Shown here: piece by piece, positions 52,611-61,565 of the stretch | Layout: each line of letters opens with the position of its first letter | How positions within the stretch are numbered: the stretch's first letter is position 1 | Source of the DNA: Faecalicatena_A orotica | GTDB lineage: Bacteria > Bacillota > Clostridia > Lachnospirales > Lachnospiraceae | DNA: 64,000 nt | NCBI RefSeq assembly: GCF_040545875.1 | Contig: NZ_JBEPMR010000010.1 | Strand: one strand, 5' to 3' | Notes under the pieces: model-generated | Database searches by the model: none | Told to the model about the DNA's origin: nothing | What the model saw: the letters and a program-made list of their open reading frames with translations, nothing else | Translations under genes and position numbers: made by a program

Positions 52611-53915
52611 TTATTTTGCAAAATCCCCAGCTACCCTCATGGCGATTTTCTCCCATTTGAAGAGTCTTTCAGGATCATATCTTACGGTGGAGATATCCTT
52701 GAAAATCAGCTCTACATGAGATCTTCCTTCTGTCAGGTCCATGAAATCACGGATTTCTTTTTCAGCCTGGGCCTCGTCAAAGATATTTCCGGCTACTATA
52801 GCGGGGTTCGGTTTTCTGCTGATGACATAATCGGTGCCGATATCTTCTATAATACGCCCGCTTTTACACCACGGAGAAACGGATATCTTGCGCAGGTTCG
52901 GGATTCTTCTTAAGTAACTGACTTTTAAATCCAGAGGTTCGCAGCAGCCGTAGTATGTCAGGCCGAATCTTTTCAGCCATTTCAGGTCGTGTTCTATTGC
53001 AAAGTCCCAGTGCATCTGGGGGGATACAGTTGAGAATATCTGGGCGTTGGAACACCCCCACATATTTTTGGCAAGAACGTGGCCGGGGTCATAGTCCGTT
53101 CCCGGAAGTTCTGTTGTGTAACCATATCCGCCGGAGCCGACACGGGTATTGTTACAGTCCAGCGAAAGAAGGTTCTGCTCTTCAAACTGGTCAAGTTCTG
53201 TCATCCATGCCTGCACCATTTTTTCATAAATGTCATGGACCATGTCCGGGCGCATGACCAGATCCATGATCGCCTCCTGCACGCCCCACCAGCGGATCAG
53301 GTAATCCCACGGAGTATACCAGATGTGTGTCTGCCCGACCTTTTTCACTGGTATGATTCCTTCAAATATATCGCACATGGCATCATAGGAATACTGGGTA
53401 GCTTTCTCAAAGTGGGTGACGACCGGCATCTTGATTTTTTCGATGTCTTCCGGCTCTTTGATCTGGATTTTAAAATGCCGGGAATAAATATCATTCTTAT
53501 CATCAGTCATAGCCGTGTCCACATCCTCAACGATACCAAAATCTGTGGAATGGATCGCCAGCGGGCACTCGATAAACGGGCTGACTACCATGTCCCCGCG
53601 GAAATGGTCCCACTGGAAAATCGTCCTGCGCAGTGTCTCTTCCAGATTCCTTGCCCAGGGATGTGTACAGCGAACCGTAAGTTCCTCGTTTACATTCATC
53701 TCATGCCACGGCACTTCGTTGATCCAGACCATCGGTTTTACAGATTTCTTATCATTTAAAAGCGTCCAGTTCCTTGCATTAATTTCATTGATTTTGTCAC
53801 CGGATATTTCTGCAATCCGGCCTCCCAGCCGTCTCAAAATATCCTTATCCCCACGGGATAATACAATTTCTTTCTCTTCCGGTACTACCGGTCTGTGTGA
53901 CGGGTCGTGCAGCAT
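52611..53915 (-). CDS. URO-D-like methyltransferase-family protein (long form)
   Basis: The 434-residue protein has a URO-D-type barrel pattern: SHVELIFKDISTV near the end, YYGCCEPLDLKVSYLRRIPNLRKISVSPWCKSG with cysteines in the metal-binding positions, and DYLIRWWGVQEAIMDLVMRPDMVHDIYEKMVQAW. It is longer and more divergent than the other two. AAAGGAGG precedes ATG 53915; the open frame to 53963 is not used. It lies between the AraC regulator and the operon operator at 52478, 90 bp after the AraC terminator. Confidence 0.8.
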   Translation of the reverse strand: MLHDPSHRPVVPEEKEIVLSRGDKDILRRLGGRIAEISGDKINEINARNWTLLNDKKSVKPMVWINEVPWHEMNVNEELTVRCTHPWARNLEETLRRTIFQWDHFRGDMVVSPFIECPLAIHSTDFGIVEDVDTAMTDDKNDIYSRHFKIQIKEPEDIEKIKMPVVTHFEKATQYSYDAMCDIFEGIIPVKKVGQTHIWYTPWDYLIRWWGVQEAIMDLVMRPDMVHDIYEKMVQAWMTELDQFEEQNLLSLDCNNTRVGSGGYGYTTELPGTDYDPGHVLAKNMWGCSNAQIFSTVSPQMHWDFAIEHDLKWLKRFGLTYYGCCEPLDLKVSYLRRIPNLRKISVSPWCKSGRIIEDIGTDYVISRKPNPAIVAGNIFDEAQAEKEIRDFMDLTEGRSHVELIFKDISTVRYDPERLFKWEKIAMRVAGDFAK

Positions 53916-53983
53916 AGCGGTTCCTCCTTTGGCATATATGGTTTCCTTTACTTTCCTGATCAAACCTTACCACCCCATGCAAA

Positions 53984-54008
53984 AAGCCACAACTTTCGGT
54001 TGTGGCTT
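53984..54008 (-). terminator. Terminator of AraC-family gene
   Basis: A perfect 10-bp stem AAGCCACAAC / GTTGTGGCTT with loop TTTCG, followed by TTTTTGC on the minus strand, lies 43 bp after the AraC stop. Confidence 0.85.
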
Positions 54009-54051
54009 CATGGTTGCCCGATGTGACTTATTCTTTCTGACATCTTCTTTT

Positions 54052-54807
54052 TTATGGTTCTGTGCAGGCACGGCGCTTCTTATATTCTCCGGGTGTGACT
54101 TCCATGTACCGCTTGAATGCTCTGGTGAATGCCTTTTCATCGCTGTAGCCGCATTTCTCTGCCGCCTCACTGACAGTGGCGCCCTCCAGCAGGGCCTTTG
54201 CCCCGACACTCATTTTTCTCGTATAGACGAACTGCCGGGGACACATCTTAAAGATTTCCTTGAACCGCCTCGTGAAGTAGGAACGTTCCATTCCCGCACA
54301 GGCCGCAAGCTCCTGAATCTCCGGGTCATCGGCTATGTGCTCATCTATATAAGAAAGGACCCGGTTCATGCGCCTGCTTCCCGTGCGGTAGAGGGTCAGC
54401 CGCTGTTCCAGCCTTTTCAGGAAAATATCAAAGAGCCGGTTCACATCTTCAAAGGAGGCAGGATCTCTCTGGATGACTTGGATGCTTTTCAGCAGGTAGT
54501 ACAAGTCCTCCCCTTCACAGATCTCGACAGCGGTGAAATCCCTCCCCATAGACAGATCCAGTTCTACATGGAACCAGAGGACCTCCAGCGGGTCTTTGAC
54601 ATCGTGCCTGAGGGAATAAGACTGCATGACAGGAAGGATATAAAGCCAGCCCTTTTTCAGTTGTACTTCCTCCTCCCCCTGCCGGAACCATGCCTTCCCC
54701 CCGCAGACATAATAAATACGGTAAAATGTGGCACATTCCCCCGTCATCCCCCAGTCTGAAGGACAAAGCGTATAATCATTCATCAGGATCTGAAAACGAT
54801 AGTGCAT
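54052..54807 (-). CDS. AraC-family transcriptional regulator
   Basis: The 251-residue protein has an N-terminal cupin (CATFYRIYYVCGGKAWFRQGEEEVQLKKGWLYILP) and the C-terminal AraC domain (PEIQELAACAGMERSYFTRRFKEIF, ATVSEAAEKCGYSDEKAFTRAFKRY). The first in-frame ATG at 54822 is followed by AGG AGG, the ribosome site for ATG 54807. It is upstream of the URO-D genes and likely regulates them. A CG-centred AAACGTTT lies upstream at about 54836-54845. Confidence 0.93.
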   Translation of the reverse strand: MHYRFQILMNDYTLCPSDWGMTGECATFYRIYYVCGGKAWFRQGEEEVQLKKGWLYILPVMQSYSLRHDVKDPLEVLWFHVELDLSMGRDFTAVEICEGEDLYYLLKSIQVIQRDPASFEDVNRLFDIFLKRLEQRLTLYRTGSRRMNRVLSYIDEHIADDPEIQELAACAGMERSYFTRRFKEIFKMCPRQFVYTRKMSVGAKALLEGATVSEAAEKCGYSDEKAFTRAFKRYMEVTPGEYKKRRACTEP

Positions 54808-54833
54808 AGAGTTCCTCCTCATAATTTGAGATT

Positions 54834-54848
54834 ATTTGAAACGTTTTA
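54834..54848. promoter_or_regulatory. AAACGTTT-type candidate operator
   Basis: TTTGAAACGTTTTAC is a CG-centred near-palindrome matching the core of the 26-bp palindrome at 52478. It lies upstream of the AraC gene. It is not a proper CcpA cre site because the spacing between TG and CG is one base short. Confidence 0.5.
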
Positions 54849-54891
54849 CTTTAACATTGACTTTTCATTTTCCTTATGACAATATAATGTT

Positions 54892-55060
54892 GGGGTCAAA
54901 AATATTTTGACCCCTGATGCCTACGGATTTCTCCGCACTTCGTGCTCCCAAAATCCTAAAAACATTCGAAATCCGCCCTAATCGGGCTACTTTCTCATGT
55001 TTTACGGGTCCCAAAGTCATTCAATTGCATGCGAGCATGCATTGAATGACCTTTTGACCC
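54892..55060. mobile_element. MITE-like structured repeat with GGGTCAAAA ends
   Basis: Left end GGGGTCAAAA forms a perfect 10-bp hairpin with TTTTGACCCC (54892-54914), and the right end is again TTTTGACCC (to 55060), giving inverted termini. Near the right end GTCATTCAATTGCATGC pairs with GCATGCATTGAATGAC (one bulge, 55016-55050). It has no open frame. No clear target duplication was found. The right end provides TTGACC for the LacI-family gene. Confidence 0.6.
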
Positions 55061-55082
55061 TGGCATTATAATATTATAGTAT
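55054..55082 (+). promoter_or_regulatory. Promoter of LacI-SBP gene at the edge of the repeat element
   Basis: TTGACC (55054-55059) and TAGTAT (55077-55082) are 17 bp apart. The -35 lies in the terminal repeat of the element. Confidence 0.5.
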
Positions 55083-55118
55083 ACTTTGTTCGTTTACTCA
55101 ATTGAAGGAGGAACTTTT

Positions 55119-57386
55119 ATGGCGACTTTGAAAGATGTTGCAGAACGGGCGGGCGTCTCCATCGCGACTGTCTCAAACTGTCTGAATAATACAAAGAGTG
55201 TGAAGCCGGCCACCAGGACCAGAATCATGAGTGTCATCGAGGAACTGAACTATATCCCCAATGCTTCTGCCAGGAACCTGAAGTCAGAGACATCCCGGGA
55301 GATTGGCGTTGTTTTTCCGGATATTGATGACTCATGTCACTCAGATATTCTAAAGGGGATCATCTCACGCGCTGAGAGCATGGACTATTCGCTGAATATT
55401 TCATTTTCTTACCATACGCCAAAGCTGGAACGCAAGATTATTGACCAGCTTATCGGCAGGAATGTAGCCGGCCTGATCCTGATCTCCTGCCAGCCGGACA
55501 ACGTGGAATACTTTCAGAACAGTATCATCAGGCATAATGTGCCTGCCGTTTTCCTGGAGCATTTCCCGGACAGTATCGACGCCAACTTTCTGGCCTTTGA
55601 CAACTATAATTCCTGCTATTATCTGACGAAGAAGCTGATCGAAAACGGATACACGAATATTAAGCTCATGATCGGACACAGTGAGTTTTTTACAGAAAGG
55701 GAATGCCTGCGGGGATTCAGTGATGCGCACGATGATCTCGGTCTGGATTTTTCTATGAATCAGATGATAGAGACGCGTTTTACGACAGAGTCCGCGTTCC
55801 GCAAGGCCATGTTCAACATCGTGGAGGAGCCGCCCCAGGCGATCATAACCTCTTCCTATCCGCTTGCCAAAGGAATCATAGAGGCCTTTAACCTCTGTTC
55901 CATAAAAGTGCCGAAAGACACCTGTATTATCACTCTGGGGGAGGAATCCTGGAACGAGTCCAATTATCTCCCCAACCTGATCCATACCTCACGTACGGCA
56001 CACACAATGGGAATCCGCAGTATTGATGTCCTGATGAAGAACCTGCATGAACCTGCATTTTTCGAGAAAGAATTTATGCTGTTCAAGGACAATGTCATCG
56101 GAAGCCACCTGAATATCCCGAAGGCGCCTGCCCCATATCATTCTGTCAGAACGCCGAAGCGGACACTGCGCATCATCGCCACATCCATGCCGACAATCCT
56201 GTCACTGCATGCGGTATCGCGGGAATTCGAGCGGCAGCACGAGGTAAAGATTGAATTTGACTTTGTAAGCTACAGAGAACTAATTGAAACGATTGTATCT
56301 GACAGTAAACGGGAAAAAGGCAGATATGATATCTATATGTTTGATGTATCATGGCTCACTTACCTTGCCAATCTGGATGTACTTACAGATATTACCGAAC
56401 TGATGACCTCGAATGAGCTGTTCAGCAAACATCTGGTCCCGAAAAATCTTGCGAATGCCTGCTATAAGGGACGTTTTTACGGTTTTCCGATCGTAGGAGG
56501 CTCCCATATTCTTTTTTACCGGAAGGATTTGTTCGAGCAGCCCACGATACAGCACCAGTTTGAATCACTCTATAACATGCCCTTACGTCCGCCAAAGACA
56601 TGGAAGGAATTCAACGGGATCGCCCAGTTTTTCACAAAAAAATATAATCCTTACTCTCCGACACTGTACGGAACTTCGATCATCGGCAGTGTCAATGAAG
56701 AGTTTGCGCTCGAACTGCAGATCCGGCTCTGGAGCTTTGGCGGCGGGCTTTTCGACAGTTCCGGGCGGCTGAAGCTGGATACCCCGCAGAATATCAAGGC
56801 GCTGCAGAGCCTGCTTGATACGGCTATGTATACGGAAAACGGCATCTCAGATACCTCCATCAATTCCAGTTTTTACGACTTCGGGAGCGGACGGACTGCC
56901 ATGCTTTTGTCCTTCACCGAATATGGTACTCTCATCAACGACTGCCTGCATGGAGATATTATCACCAAGATTGATTACAGCATGGTCCCGGGACAGACGC
57001 CTGCCAATGTAGGATGGCATATGGGTATCAGCAGGACTACCCGCCATACCGAACTGATCGCGAACTATTTTAAGTGGATCTGCCAGAAGCAGACAAGTTA
57101 CTATATGACTACGCTAAACGGGCAGTCTACCGTCCTCCACCCTTACGAGAACCAGGAGATACTAAGACTTTACCCGTGGATGAAACTGAATACAAAATGT
57201 TTCGAGAAAGCACGCAACAGAATCTATCCTTATCAGAGTGCAGAACGGATCATTCCCCCATACGAAATCGAGACGATCCTGCAGGATGTCTGTCAGAAAG
57301 CCTACCGAAAAGAACTCACTGTTCAGGATGCACTGAGGCAGGCAGAAAAAAGGATACAGGCACTTTTTAAACTGAAAAGTCTTTAA
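55119..57386 (+). CDS. LacI-family regulator fused to an ABC-type solute-binding domain
   Basis: The 755-residue protein begins MATLKDVAERAGVSIATVSNCLNN, the LacI helix-turn-helix, followed by a type I sensor domain (about 50-320, GVVFPDIDDSCHSDILKGII...). From about residue 350 a second, different domain follows: an SBP_bac_1 extracellular-binding fold (RTLRIIATSMPTILSLHAVSREFE, FYGFPIVGGSHILFYRKDLF, FGSGRTAMLLSFTEYG) without signal peptide. So a cytoplasmic transcription factor contains two sugar-binding folds. AAGGAGG precedes ATG 55119. Confidence 0.92.
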   Translation: MATLKDVAERAGVSIATVSNCLNNTKSVKPATRTRIMSVIEELNYIPNASARNLKSETSREIGVVFPDIDDSCHSDILKGIISRAESMDYSLNISFSYHTPKLERKIIDQLIGRNVAGLILISCQPDNVEYFQNSIIRHNVPAVFLEHFPDSIDANFLAFDNYNSCYYLTKKLIENGYTNIKLMIGHSEFFTERECLRGFSDAHDDLGLDFSMNQMIETRFTTESAFRKAMFNIVEEPPQAIITSSYPLAKGIIEAFNLCSIKVPKDTCIITLGEESWNESNYLPNLIHTSRTAHTMGIRSIDVLMKNLHEPAFFEKEFMLFKDNVIGSHLNIPKAPAPYHSVRTPKRTLRIIATSMPTILSLHAVSREFERQHEVKIEFDFVSYRELIETIVSDSKREKGRYDIYMFDVSWLTYLANLDVLTDITELMTSNELFSKHLVPKNLANACYKGRFYGFPIVGGSHILFYRKDLFEQPTIQHQFESLYNMPLRPPKTWKEFNGIAQFFTKKYNPYSPTLYGTSIIGSVNEEFALELQIRLWSFGGGLFDSSGRLKLDTPQNIKALQSLLDTAMYTENGISDTSINSSFYDFGSGRTAMLLSFTEYGTLINDCLHGDIITKIDYSMVPGQTPANVGWHMGISRTTRHTELIANYFKWICQKQTSYYMTTLNGQSTVLHPYENQEILRLYPWMKLNTKCFEKARNRIYPYQSAERIIPPYEIETILQDVCQKAYRKELTVQDALRQAEKRIQALFKLKSL

Positions 57387-57488
57387 CTGATACTAACACA
57401 TACTCGGGAAGTCTGGTTGGATAATCCCTCCCCGACTTCCCTCATTTGTTGCTATTCACGGCCAGAGTCCATGCATAGCACCCCTCAT
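57387..57488. terminator. Convergent intergenic hairpin
   Basis: GGGAAGTC (57406-57413) pairs with GACTTCCC (57434-57441). The tail is not U-rich, so it is only a weak terminator candidate. Confidence 0.4.
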
Positions 57489-59186
57489 TTATCTATACTT
57501 ACCACCATAACGTACCTCACAGTCTTTACGGAAAAACGAGATTCCATAACTGTCTATCATACGGTATCCTTCTGTCCGCAGCTCCTCCATATATCCGCGC
57601 CCGGATATCTGTTTTACCGCTTTTTGTGCATCCTCCTCTAATTCATCAATCCCCTTAGAAATCTTGACTTCTATGATAAATGCCCTTCCCCGCAGAGATG
57701 GATTTTTTACGATCAGGTCTGAACGGCCGTTTCCTGATTCCCGATTGGACTTCACCAAATAAGAATCGCTCTGACTTAATATTCCTGCCAGAAAACCATG
57801 ATAAAAATTCTCCGCACTGTCGTAAAAACTAATCGTAGACAACAATTGTTCACTAAGGATCTCTCCCATTTTTTCTGCATCCCCATCTTCCATAGCCTTG
57901 TACAGATCCCGGAAATCCCGTTTCTTTATACACTCCCGGAACCAGTTCAAGATGGTATTCTGGTAGATTGTCTTTACTTCCGTATTTGGGATACGCACCT
58001 TTAAGAAGATAGACGATTCCTTAAAATATTCGCTCTCCTTAGTCAAATACCCAGTAAAATAAAGGAAATTCCACAGATTTTCTCCATTTTGATCCATATC
58101 TGCATAAGTAATTTCTTCATGCACCTGAATATCCATTGACTTTCCGGCTAACAGCATTTCAATCTGCCCCTTCATTTCCCGGTCCGCACGCGCAACCATG
58201 TTCTTAATGATTTCATTAGAACTGGTGTTAATCCAATAAGGGCGGGGAAACGCGTCTGCGTCTGCATCTAAATCATATAAGAATTTAATCAGGCTCCACG
58301 GATTATAGACTTCCGTATTACCGAACTGGTATCCATCATACCATTCCTTCACGTCCGCGAACCGCCTGTCTCTTCCGTAATAAGACATTGCCTGTTTAAC
58401 TTCAGGCTCAGTAAAGCCAAAATGCTCGCTGTACTTCTTATCTAATACGGAAATGAGATTCAGATGGTTCAGTCCGGTAAAAATACTCTCTTTGGATATT
58501 CTGAGACATCCGGTAATCACTGCAAACTGCAGGCAGTCATTTGTCTTTAGCACCGATTCAAAAAGGGACCTTATAAAGCCAGCCATCTTGTCGTAAAATC
58601 CGGCAAAATACGAGTTTTCCAAGGGCACATCATATTCATCCAGAAGAACAATGACCTTTTCATTCATTGCCATATATAAACATCGGCTTAGAAACTTCAG
58701 TGAGCCGGAATATGCATCGTATCCTGCCTTCCTGTCTTTTATATCCTGAAACATCTGTTTATCCGTATCCGAAAGGGCATCCGATTCTAAAAGAAAGTCA
58801 TGCCTCTGAAATTCTTCAGCAATTTCTTCCCTGATCTTATAGTATGCCGATTCAAAAGTCTCCTGCTTCGATGATTTAAGAGTCAGGTTAATGACTGGGT
58901 ATTTTCCCATCTGTCCAATATATTCTTTGCCTGCCCCCATAATTTTCAGCCCCTTAAAAAGTGCCGCATGTTGGGTATTTTTCTCCTGAATTCCCGTGTC
59001 TTCAAAGAAATATCTGAGCATGCTTAAATTCAGCGTTTTGCCAAACCTCCTCGGACGGGTAAACAGATTTACCTTTCCCTTTAGGTCCAGCAATTCCTTT
59101 ATAAACAAGGTTTTATCTACATAATAATAATCATTTATAATAATATCCTCAAAGTTATCAACACCAATGGGTAATGCTTTTTTCAT
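57489..59186 (-). CDS. AAA-ATPase-like / PD-(D/E)XK nuclease family protein
   Basis: The 565-residue protein belongs by pattern to the AAA-ATPase-like family of gut bacteria: MKKALPIGVDNFEDII, P-loop-like RPRRFGKTLNLSMLRYFF, LLDEYDVPLENSY and a C-terminal nuclease-like core GNGRSDLIVKNPSLRGRAFIIEVKIS with Asp-(n)-Glu-x-Lys. Such genes are very numerous in Lachnospiraceae and Bacteroidetes, with unknown function. GGAGGTG precedes ATG 59186. Confidence 0.92.
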   Translation of the reverse strand: MKKALPIGVDNFEDIIINDYYYVDKTLFIKELLDLKGKVNLFTRPRRFGKTLNLSMLRYFFEDTGIQEKNTQHAALFKGLKIMGAGKEYIGQMGKYPVINLTLKSSKQETFESAYYKIREEIAEEFQRHDFLLESDALSDTDKQMFQDIKDRKAGYDAYSGSLKFLSRCLYMAMNEKVIVLLDEYDVPLENSYFAGFYDKMAGFIRSLFESVLKTNDCLQFAVITGCLRISKESIFTGLNHLNLISVLDKKYSEHFGFTEPEVKQAMSYYGRDRRFADVKEWYDGYQFGNTEVYNPWSLIKFLYDLDADADAFPRPYWINTSSNEIIKNMVARADREMKGQIEMLLAGKSMDIQVHEEITYADMDQNGENLWNFLYFTGYLTKESEYFKESSIFLKVRIPNTEVKTIYQNTILNWFRECIKKRDFRDLYKAMEDGDAEKMGEILSEQLLSTISFYDSAENFYHGFLAGILSQSDSYLVKSNRESGNGRSDLIVKNPSLRGRAFIIEVKISKGIDELEEDAQKAVKQISGRGYMEELRTEGYRMIDSYGISFFRKDCEVRYGGKYR

Positions 59187-59255
59187 TCTCTGCACCTCCA
59201 GCATTTTAAACAGAATCTTATTCCATTATAGCAGATGCCCTGTCCGAATTATACC

Positions 59256-60659
59256 TTATATTTTCGACACCAGTACAGCCCGCTCAAGCCGGCGGATTGT
59301 TTCACTGATTGCCTCCATACGGATTCCGGAATAGTTAATGATCAGAATGTGTTCCCGGGTTTTCTGCGGATTCCTGCAGTACTCGGAAAAACAGGCCAGG
59401 TCTATCCCCTGCTGCCTTGCCCTTGCTACCAGTTCCTCATCCGTCAGGACGGTATCCAGTATTAAGAGGAAATAGGTTCCTGCCTCCGCCTCCTGAATTT
59501 TTGCGATATCTTTCAAAGAGGAATTTTCAATTTCCTGAATCAGCCTCGTCTTAAGTTTCCTGTAAAAGCTGCGCATCCGGTTCAGATGGCGCCCGAAATA
59601 TTCTTCCGAGATAAAGCGGGCCAGCGTGTGCTGTTCAAAACAGGACACGGTGCAGGAAGAATAGCACATCTTCTCAACGTATTTTTTCATCAGATTTTCG
59701 GGCAGCACCATGTAGCTGATGCGGATGGACGGCACGATGCTCTTTGAAAATGTATTGAGGTAGATCACACGGCCGGATTTGTCCATTGCATACAGGGCCG
59801 GGCTCTGCTTGTTTACATAGCGGAACTCACTGTCAAAGTTATCTTCTATGATGTAGCCGCCCGTTTCCGCGGCCCAGTTCAGCACCTCCTGCCTGCGCCC
59901 CACGGGTGTAACGATACCGGTCGGAAAATGGTGCTCCGGGGTGGCATGCAGGACATCACAGCCGCTTTCCTTCAGGGAACTGACCGATATTCCCTTTTCA
60001 TCCATGCTGATCTGCCTCCAGTTCACCTGATTTCTCTCAAACAATTCATATGTATAAGAGTAGCCGATTTCCTCCAGCCCGTAGCACCTTCCCGCACCTA
60101 ATATCTGGAAAAGCTGCTGGTATAAAAATTCCGTCCCCGCCCCTATGATGATCTGGGACGGAGATACATGCATCCCCCTGAACCTACGCAGGTTTTCCGC
60201 GATGGCCTGCCGCAGCTCCAGCACCCCTCTGCACGGAACTGCTTTTAAGAGTTTCTCGTCCCTTGCCGTGATGACTTCTCTCATTAGTTTGGCCCAGATA
60301 GAAAATGGAAAATGCTGCATGCCTATACGGTTGCACCGCAGGTCTGCGTAATAAGGACTGTCCGTATCTTCCCTATATAATCGGACTGGTGCCGCTTGTT
60401 CCTGTATGCCCTGCGCTTTCAGCCTGCTGACATAATATCCGCTGCACTCTACAGAGTAGATATACCCCTCCAGCATCAGCTGTGCATAGGCATTTTCAAC
60501 AGTCACGACACTGATCCCGAGCCGGGATGCCAGCATGCGTTTAGACGGCAGCTTCTCCTCTGCCTTCAGTTCCCCCCTCAGGATATCTTCCCTGATACAA
60601 TGGTACAAATATTCATAGATCGGCATCTTTCCCCGTTTTTCAATCTCGCAGGTTACCAT
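59256..60659 (-). CDS. MocR/PdxR-family regulator (GntR HTH + aminotransferase domain)
   Basis: The 467-residue protein has a GntR winged helix (IYEYLYHCIREDILRGELKAEEKLPSKRMLASRLGISVVTVENAYAQLMLEGYI) and an aminotransferase fold with the PLP-lysine region NTFSKSIVPSIRISYMVLP. Such regulators sense PLP, gamma-aminobutyrate or other amines. It is divergent from the SDR/NTF2 pair, and AACTGATC direct repeats lie between. ATG 60659 has GGAGG 5 nt upstream. Confidence 0.93.
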   Translation of the reverse strand: MVTCEIEKRGKMPIYEYLYHCIREDILRGELKAEEKLPSKRMLASRLGISVVTVENAYAQLMLEGYIYSVECSGYYVSRLKAQGIQEQAAPVRLYREDTDSPYYADLRCNRIGMQHFPFSIWAKLMREVITARDEKLLKAVPCRGVLELRQAIAENLRRFRGMHVSPSQIIIGAGTEFLYQQLFQILGAGRCYGLEEIGYSYTYELFERNQVNWRQISMDEKGISVSSLKESGCDVLHATPEHHFPTGIVTPVGRRQEVLNWAAETGGYIIEDNFDSEFRYVNKQSPALYAMDKSGRVIYLNTFSKSIVPSIRISYMVLPENLMKKYVEKMCYSSCTVSCFEQHTLARFISEEYFGRHLNRMRSFYRKLKTRLIQEIENSSLKDIAKIQEAEAGTYFLLILDTVLTDEELVARARQQGIDLACFSEYCRNPQKTREHILIINYSGIRMEAISETIRRLERAVLVSKI

Positions 60660-60669
60660 CTGAGCCTCC

Positions 60670-60730
60670 AACTGATCTTATTTTTTATTAGCAAACTGAT
60701 CATTTTAATCATGTCAATTTCTATTATAAT
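60670..60730 (+). promoter_or_regulatory. Direct repeats and promoter of the SDR operon
   Basis: AACTGATC occurs at 60670-60677 and 60694-60701, 24 bp apart, the spacing expected for MocR dimers. They precede TATAAT at 60725-60730, which lacks a good -35. This suggests activation by the divergent MocR-type regulator. Confidence 0.6.
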
Positions 60731-60765
60731 GAGTATTATCAGAACTGTAAAGGAGGAACAACACT

Positions 60766-61554
60766 ATGGGAATATATGCAATTACGGGAGGTTCCGGCGG
60801 AATCGGGGGCCAGACGGTAAAACTTCTGAAAGAAGCCGGACACGAGGTCATTAATATTGACCTGAAAGGCGGCGACATATCCGCGAATCTGGCTTCGCCC
60901 GAGGGACGCAGGGAAGCTATTGAAGAACTCCATCAGAAATGTCCGGAAGGGCTGGACGGTATGATTTGCAATGCCGGCGTATCCGGGGCTGTCGGGAATC
61001 TGCAGCTCATCGTTTCCCTGAATTATTTTGGAACCATTGAAATTGCAAAGGGCGTGTCCGGTCTGCTCCGCAAGAAAAAGGGCTGTTGTGTAGTGACCTC
61101 TTCCAATACCATCTCGCAGGGCGCCGGCCGGATGGACCTTGTGGACTTGCTGAATAATTCAGGCAATGAGCAGATGATTCTCAATCTCATCAGCAAATGG
61201 GACCAGAAAGATTTAACCGTCGGCAACAGTATCTATGTAGCAACCAAGTATGCACTCGCCCGCTGGGTCCGCAGGATTTCTTCCTCCTGGGCAGCCCGTG
61301 GTGTGCGTGTCAACGCAGTCGCTCCCGGAAACGTACAGACACCTATGACCGCCGCCCTCCAGGGAAGCGCCCGCGATGCACTCAATGCGCTTCCAATTCC
61401 TGCACGCTTCGGACAGGAAGCACTTATGGAGGCCGAAGAGATCGCCGGGGCCATCGTGTTCCTCACATCCAAATATGCCGCCGGCATCAATGGAAACATC
61501 CTGTTCGTGGACGGCGGGACCGATGCATTACTGAATTCTGAGAAAGTTTATTAG
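60766..61554 (+). CDS. Short-chain dehydrogenase, 3-alpha-hydroxysteroid dehydrogenase/carbonyl reductase-like
   Basis: The 262-residue protein has the NAD(P) motif TGGSGGIGG and catalytic Tyr-x-x-x-Lys in YVATKYALARW, with VTSSNT as the Ser region. The start (IDLKGGDISANLASPEGRREAIEELHQKCPEGLDGMICNAG) matches the pattern of Comamonas 3-alpha-HSD/carbonyl reductase, a subclass that also keeps the D-L-S-x-x-E-G-R segment. It precedes the NTF2-like gene by 11 bp. The substrate could be a steroid, but also any ketone. Confidence 0.9.
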   Translation: MGIYAITGGSGGIGGQTVKLLKEAGHEVINIDLKGGDISANLASPEGRREAIEELHQKCPEGLDGMICNAGVSGAVGNLQLIVSLNYFGTIEIAKGVSGLLRKKKGCCVVTSSNTISQGAGRMDLVDLLNNSGNEQMILNLISKWDQKDLTVGNSIYVATKYALARWVRRISSSWAARGVRVNAVAPGNVQTPMTAALQGSARDALNALPIPARFGQEALMEAEEIAGAIVFLTSKYAAGINGNILFVDGGTDALLNSEKVY

Positions 61555-61565
61555 GAGGAGCCGCT

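Noticed and set aside
53515..54759. Long plus-strand open frame of 414 codons
   Set aside because: It is antisense to the URO-D-like and AraC genes, which have clear motifs, ribosome sites and a terminator between them; no ribosome site precedes the frame.
54836..54847. CcpA cre site upstream of the AraC gene
   Set aside because: The spacing between TG and CG is one base shorter than in the cre consensus; it fits the AAACGTTT type of LacI operator better.
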